A DNA stretch of 64,000 nucleotides from Actinokineospora auranticolor (GCF_002934265.1 NZ_PTIX01000005.1:372001-436000), one strand, 5' to 3'. Counted from the first letter of the stretch, positions 1 to 9,319 are shown. Numbers and translations: made by a program. The notes: generated from the sequence alone by a model not told the origin.

Positions 1-1
1 G

Positions 2-2467
2 GACCCACTGGTCCACCGCAGCGGCTCCCGTTGGCAACTCGCCGACCCGTTCGACGCCTGGTCCCAACTGGTGTCCCGGATGACCGGCACCGACCTGGCG
101 CGGTTCGCCGACGCCGCGGCCGAGGTGCTCGGCGAGGTGGACCCGGTGCTCTCGCTCCCCGAGGGGGAGGCGTTCACCGCCGGGCTGCGGGACATCCGGC
201 GGCGCTGGTCCGACGACCTGCGCCAAGGCATCGCCGAAGGCTTGGCGCGCCTGGGTGACACCGGGGCCGTGGCGGGCGACACGGGCGAGAACCACGCGTC
301 CCGGATCGTCGGCGCGCTGCTGCGCGAGGCGAACGACGACCGGACCGGCCTGCTCTGGCGTTCGCTCGCCGACGTGCTGCCGCTGCTGGCGGAAGCCGCG
401 CCCGGAGTCTTCCTCGACGCTGTCCGTGCGGGGACACGGGCGCCGGATCCCTTGCTCCGCCTGATATTCGACGACGGCGTGGCGGGACACCACTCCCCGC
501 ACTCCGGGCTGCTCTGGGCATTGGAGACCCTCGCCTGGTCGGCGGATCACCGCTCGCTCGCGACCCTGTCGGTCGCGCGGCTGGCCGAGATCGATCCGGG
601 TGGCCGCCTGGCGAACCGCCCGTCCAACACCTTGGCGAGCCTGCTCACGGCAGCGCCGATCAGCCCCATCCCGGTCGAGGGTCGCTCGGCCTTGATCAAC
701 CAGGTGCGCAAGCGCTACCCCGAGGTGGGCTGGCGACTCCTCGACGACCTGACCCGCCACGGCGGGTTCCTGGCCCACCCGGCGCGTCCCCGCGTCCGGC
801 AGGACTGGGCCAGCGCGGAGTCCGCCGCACCGGACGGGTTGACCGCGTACGGGGCGGCACTGCTCGACGCCATCGAGGCCGATCTGATCACCGACCCACG
901 CCGCTGGGCGGACTACCTGCCCAGGGTTGCCCGGTTCCCCGAAAGCTGGCGCGAGCGGCTCCTGGGTGCCCTCGAGAACGCCTCTCTCAGCCCACTCCAC
1001 CAGCACGAGCTGGGCGAGCTGTGGACCCAGGTGACGACGATCCTCAACCGCGCCATCGACGGTGACGCTGAACCCAAACACCGCACGCCTGCCGAGGTGG
1101 AGCGCCTGACGCTCTTCGCCAAGCGGATCGAACCCGTCGCGGACCCGACCAGGCACGCCTGGTTGTTCTCCTGGCACCCCGCCTTGCCGGGAGTTGACCG
1201 GACCGATCATGAGGCCCACCACGCGGCGGTGGACGCCCGCAGGCAAGAGGTCGTCGCTGAGGTGTTCGACCACCAAGGGTTCGAGGGCCTGGCGCGCTTG
1301 GCGGAGGCAAGTACGCGGGGTGATTCCGTCGGGTGGGCGCTGGCGCGGGTGACGGGCGACGCCGCGCGCGAAGAGGTCTTCAACGTCCTTGGCAGCGAGT
1401 TGGCGGAGGGCTGGGTTCGTTGCCGCGCCCGTGTCGGTGGTGCCGAATGGTGCGCGGAAGTCGTCGACAGCGTTCCTGATGACGTCTCGCGCCGTGTGGC
1501 GTTCCTGCTGGCGGTGCCCGTGGACTGGGCGTACGAGCGGGTGGCGGCGGAAAGCGAGGAGACCCGACAGCGCTTCTGGGAGATCACCCCGGCTTACCCG
1601 TTCCCCACGGGGGCGGTTGAGGGATACCTCGCCAAGATCCTCGGAGCCTGCCGCGCCGGTGCGGCCATCGACGGCCTGGTCATGGTGCTGCACGACCACA
1701 ACAGTTCGTGGCGCCCTCCGGTGGAGTTCGTGGTTGCCACCTTCCAGGCACTCGTGGACGCCCCGGGCACAGCGCGGCCCGACATCTCCTACGAACTGGA
1801 GAGGCTTCTGGCGTACCTGCGCGAGACCGACTGCGCCGCGCGCGAAATCGTCCGGTGGGAGGTGATGTTCGCGGGCCTGTTCCACGACTGGCAGCCCCAG
1901 ACGCTGCTCGACTTGATCTCCGGCGATGCCTCCGCCTTCGTCGAACTGCACCAGTTCCGCTACCTCCCGAACGGAAAGCTGAACCCCGACGCCACGGGTT
2001 TCTACCTGACCGCCGAGCGGATGCGCCGCGTCCCCGGCCACCGAGACGACGTCGTGGACGGGAAGTTCCTGCACGGCTGGGTCTCCGCGGCGCGGGAGCT
2101 CCTCCTCCAGGCAAACCTTCGAAAGAGCGGTGACCGGTCCATCGGGGCGCTGATCTCGGCAGGTCCCGTCGGCGCCGACGGGGCTTGGCCTGCGGAGGCG
2201 ATCCGCGACGTCCTGGACCTGGAGGACGCCGACGAGATCCGCATCGGCTTCCTGACCGGCATGAGCAACGACATCGGCATGACGACCCGAGGCGTGTACG
2301 ACGGCGGGCAGCAGGAGCGGGCCTCAGCCGCGAAGTACCTGGCCTGGGCCGCCGACGTCGAACTCGACTGGCCGCACACCGCGCGGGTCCTCCGCGACCA
2401 CGCCGAGTCCCTGCGCGCGCAGGGCAGGCACTGGGACAGGGAGGCGGAGGACGACCACGACGAGTGA
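2..2467 (+). CDS. Large protein of unknown function, 5' end outside the window
   Basis: The frame is open from the window edge to the stop at 2467, so at least 821 C-terminal residues are present and the true start lies upstream; the GTG at 71 and the ATG at 80 are internal. The protein is soluble-looking, with no signal peptide or membrane helix, rich in Trp, Arg and Leu, and composed of helical stretches. A segment with ALETLAW, a Leu/Ala-rich helix, then AEIDPGGRLANRPSNTL resembles, from memory, the C-terminal helical region of very large ATPase-type proteins sometimes seen in defence or conflict loci. I cannot see a nucleotide-binding motif in this part. It ends with no gap to the convergent ABC ATPase gene. 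Function unknown. Confidence 0.75.
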   Translation, partial: DPLVHRSGSRWQLADPFDAWSQLVSRMTGTDLARFADAAAEVLGEVDPVLSLPEGEAFTAGLRDIRRRWSDDLRQGIAEGLARLGDTGAVAGDTGENHASRIVGALLREANDDRTGLLWRSLADVLPLLAEAAPGVFLDAVRAGTRAPDPLLRLIFDDGVAGHHSPHSGLLWALETLAWSADHRSLATLSVARLAEIDPGGRLANRPSNTLASLLTAAPISPIPVEGRSALINQVRKRYPEVGWRLLDDLTRHGGFLAHPARPRVRQDWASAESAAPDGLTAYGAALLDAIEADLITDPRRWADYLPRVARFPESWRERLLGALENASLSPLHQHELGELWTQVTTILNRAIDGDAEPKHRTPAEVERLTLFAKRIEPVADPTRHAWLFSWHPALPGVDRTDHEAHHAAVDARRQEVVAEVFDHQGFEGLARLAEASTRGDSVGWALARVTGDAAREEVFNVLGSELAEGWVRCRARVGGAEWCAEVVDSVPDDVSRRVAFLLAVPVDWAYERVAAESEETRQRFWEITPAYPFPTGAVEGYLAKILGACRAGAAIDGLVMVLHDHNSSWRPPVEFVVATFQALVDAPGTARPDISYELERLLAYLRETDCAAREIVRWEVMFAGLFHDWQPQTLLDLISGDASAFVELHQFRYLPNGKLNPDATGFYLTAERMRRVPGHRDDVVDGKFLHGWVSAARELLLQANLRKSGDRSIGALISAGPVGADGAWPAEAIRDVLDLEDADEIRIGFLTGMSNDIGMTTRGVYDGGQQERASAAKYLAWAADVELDWPHTARVLRDHAESLRAQGRHWDREAEDDHDE

Positions 2468-4207
2468 CTACCCCGCGTGCTCGAAGGTGTCGGGGACGTC
2501 GAGGGTGGCGGCCACCAGCGAGCGCGTGTAGGGGTGGGTGGGGGAGGAGAGCACGGCGTCCGCCGTGCCCTTCTCCACGACTCGGCCCTGGTTGAGGACG
2601 GTGACGGTGTCGGCGATGCTTCGGACGACAGCCAGGTCGTGCGTCACGAAGATCATCGACAGGCCCTCCGCCAGGAGGGAGCGGAGGAGTTCGACCACCG
2701 CGGCCTGGACCGAGACGTCCAGGGCGGAGGTGATCTCGTCGCAGATGAGCAGCTTGGGTCGGCAGACGAGGGCTCGGGCGATGGCCACGCGTTGGCGTTG
2801 GCCGCCGGAGAGTTCGGCGGGGTAGCGGTTCGCGAGGTGGGTGGGGATCTCGACGCGGTCCAGGGCCTCGTGGGCACGCCGTCGGGCTTCGGTGCCCTTC
2901 AGGCCGAAGTAGTGCCTGAGCGGAACCAGGAGACTGCTCTCGACAGTCCGCTGTGGACTGAGTGAGCCGTACGGGTTCTGGAAGACGTACTGCAACTCCC
3001 GCCGCAGGTCCTTGTCGCGCCGAGGAGCGAGCACCTGGCCGTCGAAAACAATCTTCCCTTCCTGCTCCTCGTGCAAGCCCACCAGACACCGCGACATCGT
3101 CGTCTTCCCACTGCCCGACTCACCCACCAACGCCAGGCACTCGCCCCGCGCCAGGCCGAAGGACACCTCGAACAGGGTCTGTCGACCGCCGTACCCCGCG
3201 TTCAACCCGGACACCGTCAGAATCTCGTCGCCGGAGAACGGGGGAGCCGCATCGACGACAACGGCAGGCCGGGGTGACCGCGCCACCTCCGCCGTCCGCC
3301 AGCACCGCGCCAACGTCCCCGACGGAACCTCGACCAACGGCGGACGCGACGAGCACTCCTCCGCCGCGTGCGCGCACCGCGGCGCGAACACGCACCCCGA
3401 CCGGTCCGCGCCGATCCCCGGCGCCCGGCCCGGGATCGGCACCAGCCGGTGCCGGTGGGTCGACGACGGCACCGCGGCCAGCAGGGCCCGGGTGTACGGG
3501 TGCGCCGCGCGGGCCAACGACCCGTGCTCCACCACCTCGCCCCCGTACACCACCAGCACCCGGTCCGCGACCTCCGCCACCACCGCCAGGTCGTGCGAGA
3601 CGTAGATCGCCGCCAGGTCCCGCGACCGGCACAGCTCCCGCACCACCTCCAGCACCCGCGCCTGCGTCGACACGTCCAGGCCGGTCGTCGGCTCGTCCAG
3701 CACGATCAACCGGGGACCCGGCGCGACCGCCATCGCGATGGCCACCCGCTGCTGCTGGCCCCCCGACAGCTGCCGGGGCCGCCGCCGCAGGAAGGCGTCG
3801 TCGCCGGGCAGCCCGACCGCCTCCAGCAACGACCGGACCCGGGCCAGCGCCTCCCGCCGGGGCAACCGCAGTCCCTCGGTCAGCTGCGTCGCCAGGCTCA
3901 GGCTCGGGTTCAACGCCGTCGCCGGGTCCTGCGGCACGTACGCGACCCTGCTTCCCCTGGCGCGCCGCAACTCCTTCTCCGGCAGGGCGAGCAGGTCGAC
4001 GTCATCGACCACCACCCGGCCGCCCGTGATCGTCGCGCCCTTGCGCGCGAAACCCAGCAACGCCAACGCGAGCGTGCTCTTGCCCGACCCGGACTCGCCG
4101 ACCACGCCCAGCACCGAGCCCCTGGCCAGCTCGAACCCGATGTCCCGGACGATGTCGTGCCCCGTGGCGTCCGCCCGGACCGTGACACCGGAAACCTCGA
4201 CCTCCAC
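2468..4207 (-). CDS. Peptide-type ABC transporter, fused double ATP-binding protein
   Basis: This 579-residue protein joins two oligopeptide-type ABC ATPases (DppD-like then DppF-like), as in YejF or GsiA. Each half has a Walker A (GESGSGKST near residue 37 and GESGSGKTT near 367), a signature (LSGGQQQRVAIAMAV and LSGGQRQRVAIARAL), a Walker B and switch His. The first half carries the oligopeptide C-terminal extension with Cys residues (CVFAPRCAHAAEEC). It hydrolyses ATP to drive uptake through the permeases encoded just upstream, on the cytoplasmic face. GTG start; one nucleotide separates it from the stop of the upstream permease, so translation is probably coupled. Last gene of the operon. 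The substrate cannot be told from the ATPase. Confidence 0.93.
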   Translation of the reverse strand: MEVEVSGVTVRADATGHDIVRDIGFELARGSVLGVVGESGSGKSTLALALLGFARKGATITGGRVVVDDVDLLALPEKELRRARGSRVAYVPQDPATALNPSLSLATQLTEGLRLPRREALARVRSLLEAVGLPGDDAFLRRRPRQLSGGQQQRVAIAMAVAPGPRLIVLDEPTTGLDVSTQARVLEVVRELCRSRDLAAIYVSHDLAVVAEVADRVLVVYGGEVVEHGSLARAAHPYTRALLAAVPSSTHRHRLVPIPGRAPGIGADRSGCVFAPRCAHAAEECSSRPPLVEVPSGTLARCWRTAEVARSPRPAVVVDAAPPFSGDEILTVSGLNAGYGGRQTLFEVSFGLARGECLALVGESGSGKTTMSRCLVGLHEEQEGKIVFDGQVLAPRRDKDLRRELQYVFQNPYGSLSPQRTVESSLLVPLRHYFGLKGTEARRRAHEALDRVEIPTHLANRYPAELSGGQRQRVAIARALVCRPKLLICDEITSALDVSVQAAVVELLRSLLAEGLSMIFVTHDLAVVRSIADTVTVLNQGRVVEKGTADAVLSSPTHPYTRSLVAATLDVPDTFEHAG

Positions 4208-4208
4208 G

Positions 4209-5042
4209 TCACACCCTCCCTTCCGTGCGGCCGACGGTCCGCGCGACGGACTCGGCGACCAGGTTGCCGCCCAAGGCCATCATCAGGATCAACGCGATCG
4301 GCGCCAGGACCGGCAGCGGCGCCACCGACAGCCCGTCCTGGTTCTCACCCACCATCAGCCCCCAGTCCGCGGCGGGCGGCGCGATGCCGAAACCCAGGTA
4401 GCTCAACGACGCGATGGCCGACACCGCCCACACCAGCCGCGTCCCGGCCTCCACCATCAGCGGCGAGGTCACCCCCGGCAGCACCTCGCGCAGCAGGATC
4501 CGCCCGGCGGGCAACCCGTTCACCCGCGCCCACAGCACGTAGTCGCTGCCGACAACGGGAATCGCCGCGCCGCGCAGCACCCGCGACACGCCCGGCACGA
4601 ACGCCACACCGACCAGCGCCGACGTCAACACCGTGCTGCGGCCGAGCATCGACACGAACAGCAGCACGAAGATGATCTCCGGGAAGCTCAGCAGCACGTC
4701 CATCGCCCGCATGAGCACCGCGTCGACCGCGCCACCCCGGTACGCGGCCGTGAGCCCGACCAGAGACCCGAGCACGACCCCGATCCCCGCCGCGAGGACC
4801 GCCATCCAGGTCAGGTTGACCCCACCGTCGAGCAAGCGGCTCAGCACGTCCCGACCGAGGATGTCGGTCCCCAGCGGGAAAGCCCCGCTCGGGTCCGCCA
4901 GCGGCGGCCCGACGATCGCGTCGTACGGGTGCGGAGCGAACACCGGCCCCAGCACCACCACGAGCGCGACCACACCGAGCAGGCCCACCCCCAGACGGGC
5001 CCGCCCGGTGCGCGCGGCCCGACCCAGCACCGAAGTACTCAC
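4209..5042 (-). CDS. Peptide-type ABC transporter permease (DppC-like)
   Basis: A 277-residue membrane protein of the DppC/OppC class with an N-terminal helix (LGVVALVVVLGPVFAP), the short periplasmic loop with the GTDILGRDVLSRLL motif typical of the family, and further helices with the EAA-type loop around SYLGFG. The open frame runs further upstream, but the start is placed at GTG 5042 because it overlaps the stop of the DppB-like gene (GTGA, 4 bp), the usual arrangement in this operon type. It forms the membrane channel together with the DppB-like protein. Confidence 0.92.
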   Translation of the reverse strand: MSTSVLGRAARTGRARLGVGLLGVVALVVVLGPVFAPHPYDAIVGPPLADPSGAFPLGTDILGRDVLSRLLDGGVNLTWMAVLAAGIGVVLGSLVGLTAAYRGGAVDAVLMRAMDVLLSFPEIIFVLLFVSMLGRSTVLTSALVGVAFVPGVSRVLRGAAIPVVGSDYVLWARVNGLPAGRILLREVLPGVTSPLMVEAGTRLVWAVSAIASLSYLGFGIAPPAADWGLMVGENQDGLSVAPLPVLAPIALILMMALGGNLVAESVARTVGRTEGRV

Positions 5043-6007
5043 CGCGACCTCCCCAGTGTCGTGAACACATCCGCCAGCAGGTTGAACACGTAGTACGCCG
5101 TGGCCAGCACCAGCACGCACGCCTGCATCACCGGCAGGTCGTGGGCGTTGACCGCACTCACCAACTCCGTCCCCAGCCCCGGGTACGAGTACACGTACTC
5201 GACCACCACGACGCCCGTGATCGTCACCGCCGCGACCAGGCTCGCCGCCGGGAGGCTCGCCGCGACCGCGTTGGGCAGCGCGTGCCGGAACAGCACCCGG
5301 CGCCCGCTGAGCCCCTTGAGCACCGCCATCTGCGCGTACTCGCTGTCCATCGCGTCGATGAACGACGCCCGCACGAGCCGCCCCAGGTACATGACGCCCA
5401 TCAGCGTCAGCGTGGTCACCGGCAGCACGAGTTCGGCCGGGTGCCACCACGGCAGGTCGCCGGGCGGGATGTTCGACACCCCCGGCAGCACCCTGAACAC
5501 CGACGTCGCGAAGAACGCGATCAGCAGCATGCCGACGACGAACGCGGGCAGCGCGGTGAACAGCGACGACACCGCCACAAAAGCCCTGTCCGGCAGGCTG
5601 TCCCGCTGGTACGCGGTGAACACGCCGATGAGCACCGACAGCGGCAGGATCAGGGCCATCGACATCAGGCCCAGGGTGAACGAGTTGAGCACGCGGGGCG
5701 CGAGGATGTCCGCCACCGGCCTGCCGTTGTCCAACGACGTCCCCAGGTCGCCGCCGAGCACACCGGTGAGCCAGTGCCAGTACTGCGCCACGAGCGGCCG
5801 GTCCAACCCGAGCCGCCCCCGCAGGTCGGCCACCTGCGCCGCCGTCGCGTCCTTGCCGAGGATGATCCGCGCGATGTCCCCGGGCAGCGCCTGCGTCACC
5901 AGGAACAGCAGCACCGACACCAGGAACAGCACCAGCAGGCCGACAGCCAGGCGCCCCAGCAGCCACCGGGTCGGCGAACCCCGGCGCGGCGCGGTCGACG
6001 AGGCCAC
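5039..6007 (-). CDS. Peptide-type ABC transporter permease (DppB-like)
   Basis: A 322-residue inner-membrane permease of the DppB/OppB class. The first helix (LLVLFLVSVLLFLVTQ) is followed by the conserved LPGD motif, and a second helix group contains the GVFTAYQ and AFVVGMLL segments typical of the family. GTG start at 6007, four nucleotides after the stop of the substrate-binding protein gene; the 3' end overlaps the next permease by 4 bp. Length matches the family (about 310-330 residues). Confidence 0.92.
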   Translation of the reverse strand: MASSTAPRRGSPTRWLLGRLAVGLLVLFLVSVLLFLVTQALPGDIARIILGKDATAAQVADLRGRLGLDRPLVAQYWHWLTGVLGGDLGTSLDNGRPVADILAPRVLNSFTLGLMSMALILPLSVLIGVFTAYQRDSLPDRAFVAVSSLFTALPAFVVGMLLIAFFATSVFRVLPGVSNIPPGDLPWWHPAELVLPVTTLTLMGVMYLGRLVRASFIDAMDSEYAQMAVLKGLSGRRVLFRHALPNAVAASLPAASLVAAVTITGVVVVEYVYSYPGLGTELVSAVNAHDLPVMQACVLVLATAYYVFNLLADVFTTLGRSR

Positions 6008-6011
6008 GGCG

Positions 6012-7544
6012 TCAGCTCCCGACGGACACGTTCGACAGGAACGACAGCGGGCGCCCGTTCACGTCCGTGACCAGCCCGCGCACCCGGCTCCGGTACGGCA
6101 TCAGCACGTTGACGAACGCGGGCACGACCGTGGCGCCGTCGCGGTACTCGATCTCGTGCATCCGGTTCATGATCGAGCACTGCCCGGCCGCCGGGGCCAG
6201 GAACAGCTCGTCGGCCAGCCGGACGAACTCGGGGTTGTCCCAGTGCGTGGCGTTGCCGACCCGGTCCGGCAGCATCGACCCGATCACGGTCGGCAGGTAG
6301 GGGATCGGGTTGAAGTCGATGAACGCGGGCCACTTTCCCCACTTCGACAGCAGTTCCGGCACGGGCACCACGTTGACCTCGACCTTCACCCCCGCCTTGG
6401 CCGCGTTCTCGGCGAACACCTGGGCCAGCTCGCGCATGCCGGGCAGCAGGCCGTCGGTCGTGATCGCGAAGGAGAGGTTCGGCTGCCCGGCCTCGGCCAG
6501 CAGCTTCTTGGCCTGCTCGATGTCCTGCTTCCGCTGCGGCACCCCCGGCGCGGGGCACTGCGGCGTGCCGCCCTCGTGGTCGTTCGCGACGCGGGCGTAT
6601 CCGCCGAACGCGTTGGCGACGACCTGGTCGCGGTCGACGAGCAACCGCAGCGCCTGCCGGACCCGGACGTCGTCGAACGGCGCGACATCGGTGTTGAGGC
6701 CGATCCTGAGGGTGAAGTCGCCCTTGCTGTCAAGGAGCTGGATGCCGTCCTTGCCCGCGAGGGACCGGGCGATGGTGGGGTTGGCGCCCGAGGCGATGTC
6801 GACCTGGTCCGACAGCAGCGCGTTGGCCTGGGCCTGCTGGTTCTGGAACTCGGTGATCTCGACGGTGCCGACCATCGGCCGGGTGCCCCAGTAGGCGTCG
6901 AACCGGGTCACTGTGGACTGACGTCCGGGGGTGAAAGCCTTCACCGCGAAGGGACCCGTGCCGACCGGCTTCTCCGGCGCCGTACCCGCCTTGGTCATCG
7001 GCAGCAGGACGTTGGCCCAGATGTCCTTGAACGGGCCGAATGGCGCGCTGAGTCCGATGCGGACGGTGAGCGGGTCGACGGCCTCGACCGCGTTCGGGTC
7101 GATCTTCTCGATGAACGCCAGCCCCTGCGCGGCGTGTTGCGGGTCGCGGAGGTATTTGACGCTGGCCACGACGTCCGCCGAGGTGAACGCGGTGCCGTCG
7201 GTGAACTTGACGTCGGGTCGGAGCTTGATCGTCCACCGGGTGAGGTCCGCGTTCGGCGTCATCTCCGTGGCCAGCGCCCACTCCACCTTGCCGGTGGGGT
7301 CCAGGCGGGTCAGGCCCTCGTAGAGCAGCGCGCTGCGCAGCTGTTGCGTCGGGCTTTGGTTGCTGGCGTAGGGGTTGAGGGTCTCGCCGGGGTCGGTGGC
7401 TGCGGCGATGCGCAGCGTGGCGTCCTCGCTCCCGGCGGCGGTCGTGCGGTCCGGGGCGGAGCAGCCCGCCAGCGTCGTGGCGGCGAGCGCGGTGGCGGTG
7501 AGTGCGCGGGTCAGGTGTCCGGGGCGGTGGTGGGTGCGCGTCAC
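6012..7544 (-). CDS. Peptide-type ABC transporter substrate-binding lipoprotein
   Basis: A family-5 extracellular solute-binding protein of about 510 residues. The N terminus has basic residues, a hydrophobic core and a lipobox (TTLAGC), so it should be a membrane-anchored lipoprotein that delivers ligand to the DppB/DppC-like channel. The SBP_bac_5 signature region (near FVFTDGTAFTSADVV) is present. An in-frame ATG at 7577 would add 11 residues, but a dyad (7577-7590) that looks like an operator overlaps that codon; GTG 7544 has GGAG seven nucleotides upstream and gives a normal-length signal peptide, so I prefer it. First gene of a four-gene operon. Ligand unknown; the neighbouring LacI regulator hints at a small metabolite rather than generic peptides. 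Confidence 0.88.
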   Translation of the reverse strand: MTRTHHRPGHLTRALTATALAATTLAGCSAPDRTTAAGSEDATLRIAAATDPGETLNPYASNQSPTQQLRSALLYEGLTRLDPTGKVEWALATEMTPNADLTRWTIKLRPDVKFTDGTAFTSADVVASVKYLRDPQHAAQGLAFIEKIDPNAVEAVDPLTVRIGLSAPFGPFKDIWANVLLPMTKAGTAPEKPVGTGPFAVKAFTPGRQSTVTRFDAYWGTRPMVGTVEITEFQNQQAQANALLSDQVDIASGANPTIARSLAGKDGIQLLDSKGDFTLRIGLNTDVAPFDDVRVRQALRLLVDRDQVVANAFGGYARVANDHEGGTPQCPAPGVPQRKQDIEQAKKLLAEAGQPNLSFAITTDGLLPGMRELAQVFAENAAKAGVKVEVNVVPVPELLSKWGKWPAFIDFNPIPYLPTVIGSMLPDRVGNATHWDNPEFVRLADELFLAPAAGQCSIMNRMHEIEYRDGATVVPAFVNVLMPYRSRVRGLVTDVNGRPLSFLSNVSVGS

Positions 7545-7576
7545 TGGGCGACTCCGGTCTGTGCAGAGTGGACTCA

Positions 7577-7590
7577 TCTAAGCCTTTAGA
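7577..7590. promoter_or_regulatory. Dyad TCTAA-N4-TTAGA, putative LacI-family operator 1
   Basis: TCTAAGCCTTTAGA is an inverted repeat with 5-bp arms and a 4-nt centre, just upstream of the preferred start of the substrate-binding protein. The same arms and spacing recur at 7674-7687 in front of the divergent cupin gene. The only regulator nearby is the LacI-family protein at 8241-9248. Assignment of that protein to the site is inference. Confidence 0.5.
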
Positions 7591-7672
7591 CCAGGTCCCG
7601 ACGTCTGGTCTCGGTGAGGTTCGGATCAGGTTACGACCGATACCGGGACAAAGAAAGGGGTCTCGGCGAACT

Positions 7673-7688
7673 TTCTAAACGATTAGAA
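7673..7688. promoter_or_regulatory. Dyad TTCTAA-N4-TTAGAA, putative LacI-family operator 2
   Basis: TTCTAAACGATTAGAA has perfect 6-bp arms around ACGA. The central A-A-x-C-G-x-T layout is that of LacI/CcpA-type operators. It lies about 50 bp before the cupin gene start; a possible -10 box TACGGT follows at 7694-7699, so a bound repressor would block the promoter. Confidence 0.55.
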
Positions 7689-7739
7689 CGTGCTACGGTC
7701 GTGTCGTGTTGCCAGGGGGCTGACCAGGAAAGAGGACCG

Positions 7740-8198
7740 ATGACCAGTCCGTACGAGCACCTGTTCGTCAGGAAGATGCCGAACTGCCTCGACGACCTCG
7801 TCAACGAGGGTTCCGCCGCCGGGGTGGTGGAGCCGCCGAACATCGGCGAGGCGCTCGCGCTGATGCGGTCCGAGGAGGTGCCGGAGAGCAAGATCCACCT
7901 GACGTACTGCTGGATCAAGGAGTGCGACAGCCCGGTGGAGTGGGTCAAGGAGCACGTGCACGACTACGACGAGGTCCTGATCTGGCACGGCAACGACCCC
8001 GAGGACCCGGACTACCTGGGCGCGGAGATCTACTTCGACATCGAGGGTGTCCGGCACACGGTCACCACCAGCGGTTCGGTCTACATCCCGGCGGGCGTGA
8101 AGCACTGCCCGCTCGGGTTCACCAAGGTCGACCGGCCGTTCCGGTTCAGCGCGCTGTCGCTGGCCCCGAACTACGCGTCGGCCGACAAGAAGGCGTAG
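7740..8198 (+). CDS. Cupin-like protein of unknown function
   Basis: A 152-residue soluble protein. The frame is open further upstream, but ATG 7740 is preceded by a GGAAAGAGG ribosome-binding site and gives a typical N terminus (MTSPYEHLF). It contains EHVHDYDEVLIW, a cupin motif 1-like stretch with His and Glu/Asp metal-ligand candidates, and later GSVYIPAGVKHCPLGF, like cupin motif 2 (PxGxxH). A small-molecule binding or enzymatic role on the compound imported by the divergent ABC transporter is plausible. It is the only gene between that transporter and the LacI regulator, which suggests a three-part regulon. Confidence 0.8.
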   Translation: MTSPYEHLFVRKMPNCLDDLVNEGSAAGVVEPPNIGEALALMRSEEVPESKIHLTYCWIKECDSPVEWVKEHVHDYDEVLIWHGNDPEDPDYLGAEIYFDIEGVRHTVTTSGSVYIPAGVKHCPLGFTKVDRPFRFSALSLAPNYASADKKA

Positions 8199-8205
8199 TC
8201 GCGCG

Positions 8206-8240
8206 CACCGCGCCCGCCCCGGACCGGGGCGGGCGCGGTG
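8206..8240. terminator. Perfect 17-bp hairpin between convergent genes
   Basis: The segment 8206-8222 and its reverse complement 8224-8240 pair over 17 bp with a single-base centre. It fills the whole gap between the cupin gene and the convergent LacI gene, so it probably ends transcription from both sides. No U tract follows, as is common in actinomycetes. Confidence 0.75.
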
Positions 8241-9248
8241 TCATGTCCGGGGTTCGCAGCCGCAGGTCACGCCGACGCTGAGGGTGCCGTCGAGGATGGC
8301 GTCCCGGGGCGCGTCGCCCGCGTGGACCCGGTCGAGCGCGTCGAACGCGCGCGCCGCGAAGGTCTCCAACGGGAGACGGACCGTGGTGAGCGGGAAACCG
8401 CCCAGCACCGCTTCCCGGATCCCGTCGAAGCCGACGACCGCCAGGTCCTCCGGCACCCGCAACCCGAGGTTCGTCGCGGTGCGGATGGTGATGAGCGCCT
8501 GCTCGTCGGTCGTGGCGTAGATGGCGCGGGGGCGGTCGCGGCCCCGCAGTACCCGCTTGACGGCCTGCTCGGCGGCGACCCGGTCGAAGGACGAGCGGAC
8601 GAGCCTGCCCGCGGTCGGCAGACCCGCGTCCGCCATCGCCCGCCGCCAGCCACCCTCACGGCCGACCGCCGGACCCACCTCGATCTCCCCGGCCAGGCAG
8701 GCGATGTCGGTGTAGCCGTGCTCGACGAGGTGCTCGACGACGAGCCGGGCACCCTCGTGGTCGTTGAAGGTCACGTTGGGCGAACCCGCACCGGGAACGG
8801 CCCACTGCAAGAACACCCGTGGCGTCTCGTCGTCGCCGCGGGGCGCTTCGCCGGTGGTGACGAAGATGCCGCGGGGGCGCAGCTCGGAGAAGGCCTCGCC
8901 GTACTCGTCGCCGAGGGACGAGCCGTAGCCGGTGTTGCCGAGCAGGGTCAGCAGCCCCCGGCCGCGCCCCTCGGCCTCGATGCAGCGGGAAAGCTCGCCG
9001 TAGAAGGCGTTCGCGGTGTCGGGGACCAGCAGGCCGATGAGGTTGGAGCGACCGCCGCTGAGCGCGCCGGCCAGCGGGTTGCGCCGGTAGCCGAGCATCT
9101 GGATGGCTTCCTCGACCTTGACCCGGGTCTTCTCCGACACGGGCCGGGGCCCGCCGTTGAGCACGTAGCTGACCACGGCGGTGGACGTACCCGCCAACCG
9201 CCCCACGTCGAGCAACGTGGGCTTCCGCGCCGACCGCTTCCCACCCAC
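8241..9248 (-). CDS. LacI-family transcriptional regulator
   Basis: A 335-residue protein with an N-terminal LacI helix-turn-helix and hinge (PTLLDVGRLAGTSTAVVSYVLNG, then the YRRNPLA hinge around residues 55-62), followed by a periplasmic-binding-protein-like sensor domain (SNLIGLLVPDTANAFYGEL and later FDRVAAEQAVKRVLRG, with IYATTDEQALITIRTATNLG in the conserved position). Binds DNA as a dimer; a sugar or related small ligand usually releases it. GTG start. It should control the ABC operon and the cupin gene through the two dyads at 7577-7688; it has no such dyad visible in front of itself. Confidence 0.9.
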   Translation of the reverse strand: MGGKRSARKPTLLDVGRLAGTSTAVVSYVLNGGPRPVSEKTRVKVEEAIQMLGYRRNPLAGALSGGRSNLIGLLVPDTANAFYGELSRCIEAEGRGRGLLTLLGNTGYGSSLGDEYGEAFSELRPRGIFVTTGEAPRGDDETPRVFLQWAVPGAGSPNVTFNDHEGARLVVEHLVEHGYTDIACLAGEIEVGPAVGREGGWRRAMADAGLPTAGRLVRSSFDRVAAEQAVKRVLRGRDRPRAIYATTDEQALITIRTATNLGLRVPEDLAVVGFDGIREAVLGGFPLTTVRLPLETFAARAFDALDRVHAGDAPRDAILDGTLSVGVTCGCEPRT

Positions 9249-9319
9249 GCCGCCACTCCCCTGCCTTGACCGGAGCGACCACTGTAATCCACCGGCTGCC
9301 TGCCCGCGCCCACGACAAG

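Noticed and set aside
7545-7577. ATG 7577 as the start of the substrate-binding protein
   Set aside because: It overlaps the operator-like dyad and would lengthen the signal region; GTG 7544 fits better, though the choice is not certain.
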